A DNA stretch of 64,000 nucleotides from positions 2,418,001-2,482,000 of the forward strand of contig NZ_VFOP01000001.1 in assembly GCF_006716185.1 (NCBI RefSeq), read 5' to 3'. The first letter of the stretch is position 1; every line of letters begins with the position of its first letter. This DNA is from Ornithinicoccus hortensis (GTDB taxonomy: Bacteria > Actinomycetota > Actinomycetes > Actinomycetales > Dermatophilaceae). This document shows, piece by piece, positions 51,964-61,368 of the stretch. A model generated the notes under the pieces. That model was given only the letters and a program-made list of their open reading frames with translations. It had not been told where the DNA came from and ran no database searches. The position numbers and the translations under genes were made by a program.

Positions 51964-53724
51964 TCAGCTGGTCCGGGACCGCCAGCGGTCCTCGGGGTCC
52001 CAGTCGCCGCGGTCCAGGTCCACGCTCTCCGGGGTGTGCAGCCGCACCATCGTGCGGTTCACCCCGGCGGCCACGCGGCCCGGGGTGGCCAGCGACACCA
52101 GTACCATGACCAGGAACGCCAGGGGCATCGTCCACGCGGCCGGCTGCGCCAGCAGCGGGGCCCACCAGCCCCCGGCCGGCGACGCCACGATGGTGGCCAC
52201 CACGGCCAGGGTGGACAGCCCGCCGCCGGTGACCAGGCCGGCGATGGCACCCACGGAGGTGAGCCGGCGCCACCAGATGCCCAGCAGCAGGAGCGGGCAG
52301 AAGGAGGACGCGGCCACCGCGAAGGCCAGCCCCACGACGTCGGCGATCCCGAGGGAGGGGCTGACGAGGGCGAGCGCGATCGGTACGACCAGCGCCAGGG
52401 AGGCCCCGAGCCGGAAGGCGGTGACCGGGTTGCGCACCCGCCGGCCGATCAGGTCCTGGGAGAGCACGCCGGCGACCGAGATGGTCAGACCGGAGGAGGT
52501 CGACAGGAAGGCGGCGAAGGCACCGGCGGTCACCAGCGCCGACAGGGCGTCCCCGGCCGTGCCCTCGATCAACCGCCCGGGCAGCAGGAGGACGACGGCG
52601 TCGGTGCGGCCGGTGAGCAGCAGGTCCGGGGTGTAGAGCCGACCGAGCGCGCCGTAGATGGTCGGGAACAGGTAGAAGATGCCGAGCAGGCCGAGCACCA
52701 CCAGGGTGGTCCGCCGGGCGGCCCGGCCGTCGGGGTTGGTGTAGAAGCGGACCAGGACGTGGGGTAGGCCCATCGTGCCGAAGAACAGCGCGACGATCAG
52801 TGAGTAGGTGGCGTAGAGCGGGTAGTCGGTGGCCGACCGCAGCGGCAGCACCCACTCCTCGCCGGCCAGCGGCTGGAGGGCGTCGGCGTGCGGGATGGCC
52901 GAGCCGGCGGGGAAAGTGAGCTCGCTGCCGCTGGCGATGGCGTGGCTCCCGCGCTCCAGCAGCAGGGGTCCGTCGTGCACGGTGCCGTCGATCTCACCGT
53001 CGACGACCACCCGGACGGGGTCGCCCACCGAGACCGACACGCCGGTCGCGACCTCCACCGTGGTGGTCTCGGTGAACGTCGGGAGGCCGTCCTGGTGCAG
53101 CGTGGGCGCCCCGTCGGCCCGCCAGAGGAGGAGCACGAAGACGGCGGGCAGGGCCAGGGCGGTGAGCTTGAGCCAGTACTGGAAGGCCTGCACGAAGGTG
53201 ATGCTGCGCATCCCGCCCGCGAGCACCCCCACGAGCACGACCACCGCGACGAGCACCGGGCCGACCCAGCGGGGGGCGCCGGTGACCGTCCGCACGGTCA
53301 GCCCGGCCGCCTGGAACTGGGGGAGCAGGTAGAGCCAACCGATGGTGACCACCAGGATGCTGGCGGTTCGCCGGGCGGTCAGCGACTCCAGCCGCGCCTC
53401 GGCGAAGTCGGGCAGGGTGTAGGCGCCGGACCGTCGCAACGGGGCGGCGACCAGCACCAGCAGGACGAGGTATCCAGCGGTATAACCGACCGGGAACCAC
53501 AACATGTCCGCGCCGTAGGCCAGCACGAGTCCGGCGACGCCCAGGAACGAGGCGGCGGACAGGTACTCCCCGCCGATTGCGGAGGCGTTCCACCAGGGGG
53601 TGACCGACCGGGAAGCCACGTAGAAGTCGCTGGTCGTCCGGGCGGCGCGGACGCCGATCGCCCCGACCAGGATGGTCAGCACGGCGGTGGCCAGGATCGC
53701 GGCCAGGCCGAGGGTGGGGCTCAT
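51964..53724 (-). CDS. Second sodium:solute symporter (SSS family)
   Basis: A 586-residue SSS transporter with FYVASRSVTPWWNASAIGGEYLSAASFLGVAG and YTLPDFAEARLESL. Compared with the first symporter it has a roughly 90-residue soluble insertion (about 235-320, EVATGVSVSVGDPVRVVVDGE) between helices. The start ATG 53724 overlaps the preceding small membrane gene by four bases. It is the last gene of the LytS/LytTR operon. Confidence 0.87.
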   Translation of the reverse strand: MSPTLGLAAILATAVLTILVGAIGVRAARTTSDFYVASRSVTPWWNASAIGGEYLSAASFLGVAGLVLAYGADMLWFPVGYTAGYLVLLVLVAAPLRRSGAYTLPDFAEARLESLTARRTASILVVTIGWLYLLPQFQAAGLTVRTVTGAPRWVGPVLVAVVVLVGVLAGGMRSITFVQAFQYWLKLTALALPAVFVLLLWRADGAPTLHQDGLPTFTETTTVEVATGVSVSVGDPVRVVVDGEIDGTVHDGPLLLERGSHAIASGSELTFPAGSAIPHADALQPLAGEEWVLPLRSATDYPLYATYSLIVALFFGTMGLPHVLVRFYTNPDGRAARRTTLVVLGLLGIFYLFPTIYGALGRLYTPDLLLTGRTDAVVLLLPGRLIEGTAGDALSALVTAGAFAAFLSTSSGLTISVAGVLSQDLIGRRVRNPVTAFRLGASLALVVPIALALVSPSLGIADVVGLAFAVAASSFCPLLLLGIWWRRLTSVGAIAGLVTGGGLSTLAVVATIVASPAGGWWAPLLAQPAAWTMPLAFLVMVLVSLATPGRVAAGVNRTMVRLHTPESVDLDRGDWDPEDRWRSRTS

Positions 53725-54083
53725 CGGCGGTCGACGAGGTCCACGAAGTCGCGCTCGACGCGCTCGGCGTTGCGCACGTAGAACCAGGCCGCGGCGAGTA
53801 GCGCCGGGTAGACCACCACCCCGAGCAGGACCCACGGCAGCGCGATCCCGAAGACCTGGACCGCCGTGGAGGCCGGGAACAGGTGGAACACCAGGGGCAG
53901 CAGCGCCAGGACGCCGAGCGACACCGCCAGGACGGCGACCCCGAGCCGGAGCTGGGAGCGCACCAGGGAGGTGATGTAGACGACACCCAGGCCGGTCTGC
54001 TCGTCGATCTCGGCGCGGACCGTCGCGGGGCGCACCCGGGGACGGCTGCGCCGCGGGTGGGTGACGGTGACCCGCTCGCTCAC
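53721..54083 (-). CDS. DUF485-like small membrane protein (120 aa)
   Basis: Two hydrophobic helices (LRLGVAVLAVSLGVLALLPL and ALPWVLLGVVVYPALLAAAW) with a basic N-terminus. It occupies the position of a DUF485 partner before the symporter. GTG 54083 overlaps the regulator stop by four bases. Confidence 0.75.
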   Translation of the reverse strand: MSERVTVTHPRRSRPRVRPATVRAEIDEQTGLGVVYITSLVRSQLRLGVAVLAVSLGVLALLPLVFHLFPASTAVQVFGIALPWVLLGVVVYPALLAAAWFYVRNAERVERDFVDLVDRR

Positions 54084-54802
54084 CCGCCCGCCCGGTTCAC
54101 CAGGAGGTCCCGCAGGTCGCGGGTATGCCGCCGGCTGACCGAGAGCTGCTCGCCGCCGACGACCACGGTGTAGCGCCCGCCCTCCACCCGGATCTCCTGC
54201 ACGTGCTGCAGCGCGACCAGGTGGCTGCGGTGGATCCGCACGAAGCCGGCGTCGGCCCACCGTTGTTCCAGGGTGGCCAGCGGAACCCGCAACAGGTGGC
54301 TGCCCTCGGCGGTGTGCAGGCGGGCGTAGTCGCCCTGGGCCGTGACGTAGACGATGTCCCGGCGGGCGACGAAGCGGGTCACGCCGCCCAGCTCCACCGG
54401 GATCGTCTCGTCGTCGGTCCGTCCGGCCTCTTCCGGGCCCTCCACCTGGTGCAGGGCCCGGTCCAGCGCGGCCGCCAGGCGCTCCGGCCGGTAGGGCTTC
54501 ATCACGTAGTCGACGGCGCGCAGGTCGAAGGCGTCCACGGCGTGGTCGTCGTAGGCGGTGACGAAGACGACGGCCGGCGGCTGCCGGAACCGGGCCAGCA
54601 CCCGGGCCAGGTCGAGGCCGGAGAGGCCGGGCATCCGGATGTCGAGGAAGACGATGTCGACGTCCTCCTGCTCCAGGACGCGCAGCGCGGCGGCCCCGTC
54701 GGCGGCGGTGAGCACGCGGTCCACCCGCTCATCGCCGCCCAGCAGGTGCGCGAGTTCGCGCAGGGCAGGCGGTTCGTCGTCGACGGCGAGGACGCACGGC
54801 AT
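54080..54802 (-). CDS. LytTR-family response regulator
   Basis: A 240-residue two-component regulator. Receiver 1-120 with phospho-acceptor D54 in FLDIRMPG, then a LytTR DNA-binding domain (GDYARLHTAEGSHLLR, FVRIHRSHLVAL). ATG 54802 has TACCCT six bases upstream. LytTR regulators of this kind activate carboxylate transporters, which fits the symporter genes that follow. Confidence 0.9.
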   Translation of the reverse strand: MPCVLAVDDEPPALRELAHLLGGDERVDRVLTAADGAAALRVLEQEDVDIVFLDIRMPGLSGLDLARVLARFRQPPAVVFVTAYDDHAVDAFDLRAVDYVMKPYRPERLAAALDRALHQVEGPEEAGRTDDETIPVELGGVTRFVARRDIVYVTAQGDYARLHTAEGSHLLRVPLATLEQRWADAGFVRIHRSHLVALQHVQEIRVEGGRYTVVVGGEQLSVSRRHTRDLRDLLVNRAGG

Positions 54803-54808
54803 ACCGGC

Positions 54809-54814
54809 AGGGTA
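54809..54814 (-). promoter_or_regulatory. -10 box of the LytTR regulator gene
   Basis: TACCCT on the minus strand, six bases before ATG 54802. Confidence 0.4.
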
Positions 54815-54849
54815 GCGTCACCGCGGCCGGTGGCAGGGCGGCCCGGCCC

Positions 54850-56031
54850 TCAGCTGGCGTGGACGCCGGGGGAGTACTTGGGCACCCGCATACTCACCTT
54901 GGTCCCGGCCCCGGGCGCGGTCTCGACCACCAACCCGTACTCGTCCCCGAAGACGCTGCGCAGCCGCTCGTCCACGTTCCCCAGGCCCACGTGGTCGCCG
55001 CTCTCCCCGACGAGGGTGGCCAGCACGTGGTCCGGGTCCATGCCGACGCCGTCGTCCTCGATGCTGATGGTGGCCTCGTTCCCCGCGTCCTCGGCCACGA
55101 TCACGATCCGCCCGGTGCCCGGCTGGCCCTCCAGCCCGTGCCGGACTGCGTTCTCGACCAGCGGCTGGAGACACAGGAAGGGTACGGCCACCGGCAGCAC
55201 CTCGGGCGCCACCCGCAGGGTGACCTCCAGACGCTCGCCGAACCGGGCGCGCTCCAGCATCAGGTAGCGCTCGATGGAGCGCAGTTCTTCGGCCAGGGTG
55301 GTGAACTCGCCGTGGCGGCGGAAGGAGTAGCGGGTGAAGTCGGCGAACTCGAGCAGCAGCTCGCGGGCGTGTTCGGGGTCGGTGCGCACGTAGGAGGCGA
55401 TGGCGCCGAGGGAGTTGTAGACGAAGTGCGGGGAGATCTGGGCGCGCAGGGCGCGGATCTCGGCCTCGGCCAGCTTGGCCCGGGACTGGTCCAGCTGGGC
55501 GAGTTCGAGTTGGCCGGAGACGAATCGGGCCACCTCCTCGACGGCCCGGACCAGTCGTGCGGAAGGGCGACCCGCGGTGTATGCCGTGAGCGCGCCGACC
55601 ACGTGGTCCTCGGTCGTGAGCGCGGCCGTGATCGCGAACTTCACCGGGCACTCCGGGTCGCCGCAGGCCACCGCCTCCGGCCCGAGGACCGCCGTGGAAC
55701 CGTCCTGCACCGCGTCCGTGGCGTGTCCCGGTGCCTGCGCGGCGTGTCGGTCCTCACCGACACCGTCCCAGGCCAGGGGCTCCCGGCCGTCGGTCAGCGC
55801 CAGGGCCTCCGTGCCGAGCAGGGCCCTCAGGTGGCGCGCGGCCCGGCCGGCCCCGGCGTGGAGCCCGGCCCGCAGCTCTGGCGTGGCCAGGCTGGTGATG
55901 TGCAGCACCCGGTAGGTGGCCTGGTCCTCCGGGCTACCCAGCACGAGCCGGGACCGGACCAGCCAGCCCAGCAGCACCGCGCCGCCGGCCATGACGATCA
56001 CACCGATCGTGATGGCGATGGCGGTGCCCAT
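54850..56031 (-). CDS. LytS-type sensor histidine kinase
   Basis: A 393-residue sensor: one N-terminal membrane helix (about 4-27), a GAF-like domain (about 50-190) and a His_kinase module with phospho-acceptor H in ISPHFVYNSLGAIASY. HATPase follows (NAVRHGLEG, DDGVGMD). A lone membrane helix suggests that the GAF-like domain senses an intracellular ligand. TAGGGT lies eight bases upstream of ATG 56031. It pairs with the LytTR regulator 47 bp downstream. Confidence 0.9.
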   Translation of the reverse strand: MGTAIAITIGVIVMAGGAVLLGWLVRSRLVLGSPEDQATYRVLHITSLATPELRAGLHAGAGRAARHLRALLGTEALALTDGREPLAWDGVGEDRHAAQAPGHATDAVQDGSTAVLGPEAVACGDPECPVKFAITAALTTEDHVVGALTAYTAGRPSARLVRAVEEVARFVSGQLELAQLDQSRAKLAEAEIRALRAQISPHFVYNSLGAIASYVRTDPEHARELLLEFADFTRYSFRRHGEFTTLAEELRSIERYLMLERARFGERLEVTLRVAPEVLPVAVPFLCLQPLVENAVRHGLEGQPGTGRIVIVAEDAGNEATISIEDDGVGMDPDHVLATLVGESGDHVGLGNVDERLRSVFGDEYGLVVETAPGAGTKVSMRVPKYSPGVHAS

Positions 56032-56039
56032 GGGGGTTG

Positions 56040-56045
56040 ACCCTA
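56040..56045 (-). promoter_or_regulatory. -10 box of the LytS kinase gene
   Basis: TAGGGT on the minus strand, eight bases before ATG 56031. Confidence 0.4.
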
Positions 56046-56143
56046 CGGGGTGGGCCCCGTCCCGCCCGGTAGGTCGACCGGCCCGGGTGGTCCGGACGCC
56101 CATCGGTGCCGTCGCGGTGAAGCGCCACGTGTCATCCGGCCAC

Positions 56144-56176
56144 GGGTGACTGCCCCACAGGGCGGGGCAGTCACCC
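56144..56176. terminator. Hairpin terminator after pxpC
   Basis: GGGTGACTGCCCC and its exact complement (56144-56156, 56164-56176) with a seven-base loop, about 93 bp past the pxpC stop. Confidence 0.6.
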
Positions 56177-56268
56177 ATGGCTCGAGTGGACCTGGTGTGC
56201 GTGTGGACCCCGTGAATCCGCTCGCGCTCTGCCGGCGACACGCCGCGCAGCCGGTCGCGGGCCGGCCG

Positions 56269-57126
56269 TCAGCGCTGCCGGGTGGCGCTGAACCGCAGCT
56301 CCTGGCCGGGGCGGAGCTGGGCGCACCGGTCCACGTCGAGGTCGTCGACGTACCCGATGACCGGATAGCCACCGGTGACCGGGTGGTCGGCCAGGAACAG
56401 GACCGGAAGTCCGGAGGGCGGCACCTGGAGCGCTCCGCGGAGCATGCCCTCGCTGACCAGCTCGCCCTCGCGCAGGCGGGTGAGCGGGTCGCCGTCCAGA
56501 CGCACGCCGACCCGGTTGGACTCGCTGGTGGCGGTGTAGACCTGCCCGGTCAGCTCCTGCCAGCCCGCGTCACCGAACCAGTCGTAGCGGGGCCCGGGGG
56601 TGACCCGGACGGTGAGGCGGCCCGCGTCGGGTTCGGGCACCGGGGCCACGTCCACGCCGGGGTGCGGCCGGGCCGGGTCGCCCACCGGGAGCTCGTCCCC
56701 GGGCCCGGGCTTCGGGGGGCCGAGACCGGACAGTACGTCCGTGGCCCGGGAGCCCAGCACCGGGTCGACGTCGATGCCGCCGCGGACGGCCAGGTAGGTG
56801 CGGAGCCCGGCGGCGGGGGTGCCCAGCGAGAGCCGTTCGCCCGGGGACAGGGTGAACGGCGCCAGGTGCGGCGCACCCGGACACCTGGCACCGGCGGTGG
56901 CCAGGACCAGCGGCTCGTCGGCCTCCAGGACGAGGCCGCCGAAGGTGACCTCGAGGGTGGCGAGCGTGGGGTGGTTGCCCACCAGGGCGTTGGCCAGCCG
57001 GTGGCTGGCCCGGTCGCAGGCGCCGGACCGGCCGATCCCCAGCGCGCTCTGCCCGGGGCGGCCGAAGTCCTGCACGGTCGTCAGCGGCCCGGTCTCCAGC
57101 ACGCGAAGGGTGCGTGCGGTCGTCAT
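56269..57126 (-). CDS. pxpC: 5-oxoprolinase subunit C (biotin-dependent carboxyltransferase-like)
   Basis: A 285-residue PxpC/KipA protein: VLETGPLTTVQDFGRPGQSALGIGRSGACDR and YLAVRGGIDV are typical. With PxpA and PxpB it hydrolyses 5-oxoproline to glutamate using ATP. Its start overlaps the pxpB stop by four bases. Confidence 0.93.
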   Translation of the reverse strand: MTTARTLRVLETGPLTTVQDFGRPGQSALGIGRSGACDRASHRLANALVGNHPTLATLEVTFGGLVLEADEPLVLATAGARCPGAPHLAPFTLSPGERLSLGTPAAGLRTYLAVRGGIDVDPVLGSRATDVLSGLGPPKPGPGDELPVGDPARPHPGVDVAPVPEPDAGRLTVRVTPGPRYDWFGDAGWQELTGQVYTATSESNRVGVRLDGDPLTRLREGELVSEGMLRGALQVPPSGLPVLFLADHPVTGGYPVIGYVDDLDVDRCAQLRPGQELRFSATRQR

Positions 57127-57731
57127 GACGCCTCCACGAAGCGGACCCGGGCCCCCGGGACCAGCAGCGCCGGAGGATCACGGTCCAGGTCGAAGACGTC
57201 GACCTCCGCGTGCCCGATCAACTGCCACCCGCCGGGGGACTCCCGCGGGTAGACGCCGGTGAACGCGCCGGCCAGGGCCAGCGAGCCGGCCGGCACCTTG
57301 GTGCGGGGGGTGGAACGACGGGGGATGTCCCAGTCGTGCCGGGAACCGGTGAGGTAACCGAAGCCGGGCGCGAAGCCGCAGAAGGCGACCGTCCACTCCT
57401 CCTCCCGGTGCCGCTCCACCAGTTCCGGCACGGTGAGCCCCAGGGTGTCGGCGAGGTCGCCCAGGTCCTCCCCGTCGTAGCGGACCGGCACCTCGACCGG
57501 ACGGGTCTCGGTGCGCCGGTGGGACGCGGGCGGCACGCGCCGGAGCCGGTGCCCGAGGGCCGACAGGTCCGTGTCGCGGTCGGTGACGACCAGGATCGTC
57601 GCCCCCGCAGGGACGAGGTCGAGCACGCCCGGCAGGTCCGCCTCGCGCAGCGCGGCGTAGTGCGCGAGGACCTCGTCCAGGTCGGCGAACTCTAGGAGCA
57701 GGCCGTGCGCCCCGCTGGGTAGGACCTTCAT
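57123..57731 (-). CDS. pxpB: 5-oxoprolinase subunit B (KipI family)
   Basis: A 202-residue PxpB. VPVRYDGEDLGDLADTLGL and FAPGFGYLTG with PRRSTPRTKVPAGSLALAG are the family blocks. ATG 57731 overlaps the pxpA stop by four bases. Confidence 0.92.
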   Translation of the reverse strand: MKVLPSGAHGLLLEFADLDEVLAHYAALREADLPGVLDLVPAGATILVVTDRDTDLSALGHRLRRVPPASHRRTETRPVEVPVRYDGEDLGDLADTLGLTVPELVERHREEEWTVAFCGFAPGFGYLTGSRHDWDIPRRSTPRTKVPAGSLALAGAFTGVYPRESPGGWQLIGHAEVDVFDLDRDPPALLVPGARVRFVEAS

Positions 57732-58495
57732 CCGACCCGGGTGAACGGGGAGAGGCCGACCCCGGCGCCCTCTAGGGCCGACCGGAGGGACCGGGCGATG
57801 GCAACCGCGCCGGGGGTGTCGCCGTGCACGCAGATGGAGTCGGGCTGCAGGGTCAACGGGTCGCCGTTGATGTCCTGGATCGGCTCCCCGGTGGCCATCG
57901 CGATGCACCGTCGGCCGATCTCCTCGGGATCGTGCAGCACGGCGCCCGGCTCCTTGCGGGACACCAGGTGTCCCTCCGGGGTGTAGGCACGGTCGGCGAA
58001 CGCCTCGTGGGCGACGGGCAGTCCTGCCTCCTGCGCCAGCCGGAGCACGGCCGAGCCGGGCAGCCCCATCAGGGTGAGGCCCGGGTCGAAGTCCTTGACC
58101 GCGGCCACGACGGCGGCTGCCTGGGACTCGTGGGTGACGATCGCGTTGTAGAGCCCGCCGTGCGGCTTCACGTAGCTGACCGTCCCGCCGGCGAGGCGGG
58201 CGATCCCGGCCAGTGCCGCGATCTGGTAGGTCACCTCGTCGCGCAGCGTGGCCGCGTCGACGTCGATGAACCGGCGGCCGAAACCGGCCAGGTCGCGGTA
58301 GGCCACGTGGGCCCCGATGGCCACCCCGATGCGGGTGGCGTGCTCGCTGACCCGCCGCATGATGCTGGGGTCCCCGGCGTGGTAGCCGCAGGCCACGTTG
58401 GCGCTGGTGACGATGTCGAGCAGTGCGTCGTCATCGCCCATGCCCCAACTGCCCAGCCCCTCGCCGAGGTCGGAGTTCAGGTCGACGGTCCTCAT
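57728..58495 (-). CDS. pxpA: 5-oxoprolinase subunit A (LamB/YcsF family)
   Basis: A 255-residue PxpA. DLNSDLGEGLGSW, SANVACGYHAGDP and KPHGGLYN are diagnostic. It is 25 bp downstream of the NRAMP gene on the same strand. The order ycsG-like, pxpA, pxpB, pxpC resembles the B. subtilis ycs/kip operon. Confidence 0.94.
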   Translation of the reverse strand: MRTVDLNSDLGEGLGSWGMGDDDALLDIVTSANVACGYHAGDPSIMRRVSEHATRIGVAIGAHVAYRDLAGFGRRFIDVDAATLRDEVTYQIAALAGIARLAGGTVSYVKPHGGLYNAIVTHESQAAAVVAAVKDFDPGLTLMGLPGSAVLRLAQEAGLPVAHEAFADRAYTPEGHLVSRKEPGAVLHDPEEIGRRCIAMATGEPIQDINGDPLTLQPDSICVHGDTPGAVAIARSLRSALEGAGVGLSPFTRVG

Positions 58496-58520
58496 GGTGT
58501 CCTCCCAGTGGTCGATGCGG

Positions 58521-59759
58521 TCATCCGGTGATCAGCGCGATGGCCGGCTTCACCGAGTTGGCGGCCAGGTAGATCGTCAGCACCCATGCTGCCGTGCCGA
58601 GCGCGGCGAGCCACACCGGGTAGCGGTAGCCGGCCAACAGGTCCCTGCGGCGCCAGGCGACCCACATGATCACCCCGATGCCCACCGGCATCAGGATGCC
58701 GTTGAAGGCGCCGGCGAAGACCAGGAGCTGGACAGGGGCGGCGCCGATCACCAGGAAGAGCACGGTGGACAGCGCGATGAAGCCGATGACGAGCAGGTTG
58801 GTGGTGCGCCGGGAGGTCTTCGCACTGGAGGTGAGGAAGGTGACCGTGGTGTAGGAGCAGCCGATCACGCTGGTCAGCGCGGCGGCGGCGAAGATGATCC
58901 CGAACATCCGGTAGCCCACCGCCCCGGCCGCGGCCTGGAAGGCCGAGGCGGCCTGGCTCTCGGGGTCCAGACTCGCCCCGCTGTGCACGACGCCCAGGAT
59001 CGCCAGGAACAGGATGACCCGCATCACGCCGGTCACCAGGATGCCGATGACCGCGCTCCTACTGAGCTCGGAGATCCGGTCCGGGCCGGTGACCCCCGCG
59101 TCGACGAGCCGGTGGGCACCGGCGTAGATGATGTAGCCGCCGATGGTGCCGCCGATCAGGGTGGTGATGGCCAGGAAGCTGATCTCGTCCGGGAGCACCG
59201 AGTTCTTCAGCGCGGTGCCGACCGGCGGGGAGGAGGTCGCCGCGACGTAGGCGGTGAGACCGATCATCAGGGCACCGAGCACGACGACGACCCGGTCCAT
59301 GGCCATGCCCGCCCGCTTGGACAGGAAGATCGCGACGGCTGCCAGCGCCAGTACCGTGCCCCCGACCTTGGCGTCCACCCCGACCATGATGTTGGCGCCC
59401 AGTCCCGCGCCGCTGACGTTGCCGATGTTGAACACCAGGCCGCCGATGAACAGGAGCGCGGCCATCACGAAGCCAAGACCCGGCACGACGATGTTGCCCA
59501 GCTCCTGGATGCGGCGGCCGGAGATCCCGATCACCCGCCACACATTGGTCTGGATCGCGATGTCCACCAGGATCGAGATCACGATGGCGAACGCGAACGC
59601 GGCGCCGAGCTCGACCGTGAAGCTGGTGGTCTGGGTGATGAAGCCCGGGCCGATCGAGGAGGTGGCCATCAGGAAGATGGCGCCCAGGAGGGTGCCTCTG
59701 CCGGTGGGGATGGCCGCCTTCGTGCCGGAGCTGGGGGCGGTGGTGTCGTGCTCGGCCAT
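58521..59759 (-). CDS. NRAMP-family transporter (YcsG type)
   Basis: A 412-residue membrane protein with about 11 helices. Helix 1 carries SSIGPGFITQTTSF instead of the DPGN metal motif of true NRAMP metal importers. In B. subtilis the same kind of gene (ycsG) belongs to the 5-oxoprolinase operon, so an organic substrate such as 5-oxoproline is more likely than a metal (inference). First gene of the minus operon. Confidence 0.85.
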   Translation of the reverse strand: MAEHDTTAPSSGTKAAIPTGRGTLLGAIFLMATSSIGPGFITQTTSFTVELGAAFAFAIVISILVDIAIQTNVWRVIGISGRRIQELGNIVVPGLGFVMAALLFIGGLVFNIGNVSGAGLGANIMVGVDAKVGGTVLALAAVAIFLSKRAGMAMDRVVVVLGALMIGLTAYVAATSSPPVGTALKNSVLPDEISFLAITTLIGGTIGGYIIYAGAHRLVDAGVTGPDRISELSRSAVIGILVTGVMRVILFLAILGVVHSGASLDPESQAASAFQAAAGAVGYRMFGIIFAAAALTSVIGCSYTTVTFLTSSAKTSRRTTNLLVIGFIALSTVLFLVIGAAPVQLLVFAGAFNGILMPVGIGVIMWVAWRRRDLLAGYRYPVWLAALGTAAWVLTIYLAANSVKPAIALITG

Positions 59760-59818
59760 GGGCACCTCTTCCTTGAGTTGCGGTCCGGGGAGGTCCGCGT
59801 TGCAGACCGACGGTAGCG

Positions 59819-59831
59819 ATTGTTGAACAAT
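59819..59831. promoter_or_regulatory. GntR operator 1 (pxp/ycsI divergent promoter)
   Basis: ATTGTT-G-AACAAT, a perfect palindrome 60 bp upstream of the NRAMP gene. Its centre is 22 bp, two helical turns, from operator 2. Confidence 0.65.
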
Positions 59832-59840
59832 CTGTCCAGG

Positions 59841-59853
59841 GTTGTTCAACAAT
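59841..59853. promoter_or_regulatory. GntR operator 2
   Basis: GTTGTT-C-AACAAT, one outer mismatch from operator 1. It lies 24 bp upstream of the GntR start, so one protein can repress both directions. Confidence 0.65.
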
Positions 59854-59876
59854 TCTTTCCCGGGCATGATGGGGGC

Positions 59877-60566
59877 GTGACCCCGACGACCGCCACCGAC
59901 GCAGCCCCGACCGCACGCCGCGGTGCTGGGCAGGCCGTGCGCGCGGCCGCCGAGCTCAGCGAGTGGGTCACCGAGGGCCGGCTGCCGCCGGGGACCCGGC
60001 TGTCGGAGGAACGGCTGGTCACCGAGCTGGGCATCTCCCGGAACACGCTGCGGGAGGCCTTCCGGGTGCTGGCCCACGACGGGCTGCTGGTCCACCGGTT
60101 CAACCGGGGGACCTTCGTGGCCGAGCTCACCGGCGCAGACGTCCGCGACGTCTACCGGATCCGCAGGCTCCTGGAGCCGACCGTGGTCCGGGCCCTCGTG
60201 CCGGCCGACGCGGACCGGCTCGGGGCGCTCCGGGCCGCCGTCGAGGAGGCGGACGAGGCGGTCGCGGAGCTGCGCTGGTCCGACGTCGGCACCGCCAACA
60301 TGCACTTCCACCGCGGCCTCGTCGCGCTGGCCGGGAGCCCGCGGCTGGATGCCACGATGCGCCGGCTCGCCGCCGAGCTCCGGCTGGTGTTCGCGGTCAT
60401 CGACGACCCGCGCCGCCTCTACGAGCCGTTCGTGGAGCGCAACCGTCACCTCTACGAGATGTTGGTCGACGGGCAGTATGCCGAGGCGGGGGACTACCTG
60501 GAGGCCTACCTGGCCGACTCCGAGGACGCGATCCTGCGCGCCTTCGAGGAAGGATCCCGCCGATGA
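59877..60566 (+). CDS. GntR-family regulator (FCD type) of the 5-oxoproline genes
   Basis: A 229-residue FadR-group regulator: winged helix with [36 protein letters not shown], then an FCD domain ([15 protein letters not shown]). Divergent from the NRAMP-pxpABC operon with twin operators between. GTG 59877 is chosen because the upstream TTG would place translation across both operators. Its stop overlaps ycsI (ATGA). Confidence 0.9.
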   Translation: MTPTTATDAAPTARRGAGQAVRAAAELSEWVTEGRLPPGTRLSEERLVTELGISRNTLREAFRVLAHDGLLVHRFNRGTFVAELTGADVRDVYRIRRLLEPTVVRALVPADADRLGALRAAVEEADEAVAELRWSDVGTANMHFHRGLVALAGSPRLDATMRRLAAELRLVFAVIDDPRRLYEPFVERNRHLYEMLVDGQYAEAGDYLEAYLADSEDAILRAFEEGSRR

Positions 60567-61363
60567 GCCAGACCCAAGGGGCAGCACCCGTGCTGTCCAC
60601 GCCCTCGGCCGCCCGCGCCGCATACCGGTCCGGTCTCGTCGCCCCGACCAGCGGGCACGCGCCGGGTCACACCCAGGCCAACCTGGTCATCCTGCCGCAG
60701 GACTGGGCCTGGGACATGCTGCTCTTCGGGCAGCGCAACCCCCGGCCGGTGCCCCTGCTGGACGTCACCGACGCGGGGTCGCCGCACACCGACCTCGCCC
60801 CCGGCGCCGACCTGCGCACCGACCTGCCGCTCTACCGCGTCTGGCGCGACGGCGAGTTGGTCGAGGAGGTGCCGGAGATCACCGGCCTCTGGCGCGAGGA
60901 CCTGGTCGCCTTCCTCATCGGGTGCTCCTTCAGCTTCGAGCAGGCGCTGCTGGACGCCAGCGTCCCGGTTCGCAACATCGAACAGGGCCGGAACGTCGCG
61001 ATGTACCGGACGAACCGTCAGTGCCGCCCGGCCGGGCGCCTGTCCGGCGAGCTGGTGGTCTCGATGCGTCCGGTCCCGGGGGACCTGGTCCCGGTCGCGG
61101 TGCAGGTCACCGGGCGGATGCCGCAGGTGCACGGTGCCCCGGTCCACGTCGGCGCGCCGGAGGGGTTGGGCATCGCGGACCTGGACCGGCCCGACTTCGG
61201 CGAGTCGATCCAGGCCCAGGACGGCGACGTGCCGGTCTTCTGGGCCTGCGGCGTCACCCCGCAGGCCGCACTGATGGCCTCCCGTCCGCCCTTCGCGATC
61301 ACCCATGCGCCGGGCCACATGTTCGTCACGGACGCACCGGACTCGGCCTACCGCCTGCCCTAG
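60563..61363 (+). CDS. YcsI-type putative hydro-lyase (D-glutamate cyclase-like fold)
   Basis: A 266-residue DUF1445 protein with [33 protein letters not shown] and [15 protein letters not shown] at the C-terminus. In B. subtilis ycsI is in the same operon as the 5-oxoprolinase genes. Relatives convert D-glutamate to 5-oxo-D-proline; a part in oxoproline recycling is inferred. Confidence 0.88.
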   Translation: MSQTQGAAPVLSTPSAARAAYRSGLVAPTSGHAPGHTQANLVILPQDWAWDMLLFGQRNPRPVPLLDVTDAGSPHTDLAPGADLRTDLPLYRVWRDGELVEEVPEITGLWREDLVAFLIGCSFSFEQALLDASVPVRNIEQGRNVAMYRTNRQCRPAGRLSGELVVSMRPVPGDLVPVAVQVTGRMPQVHGAPVHVGAPEGLGIADLDRPDFGESIQAQDGDVPVFWACGVTPQAALMASRPPFAITHAPGHMFVTDAPDSAYRLP

Positions 61364-61368
61364 GCGGA

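Noticed and set aside
58521-59759. Annotation as a manganese importer because of the NRAMP fold
   Set aside because: The DPGN metal-binding motif is not present in helix 1 and the gene belongs to the 5-oxoprolinase operon, so metal transport is not supported.
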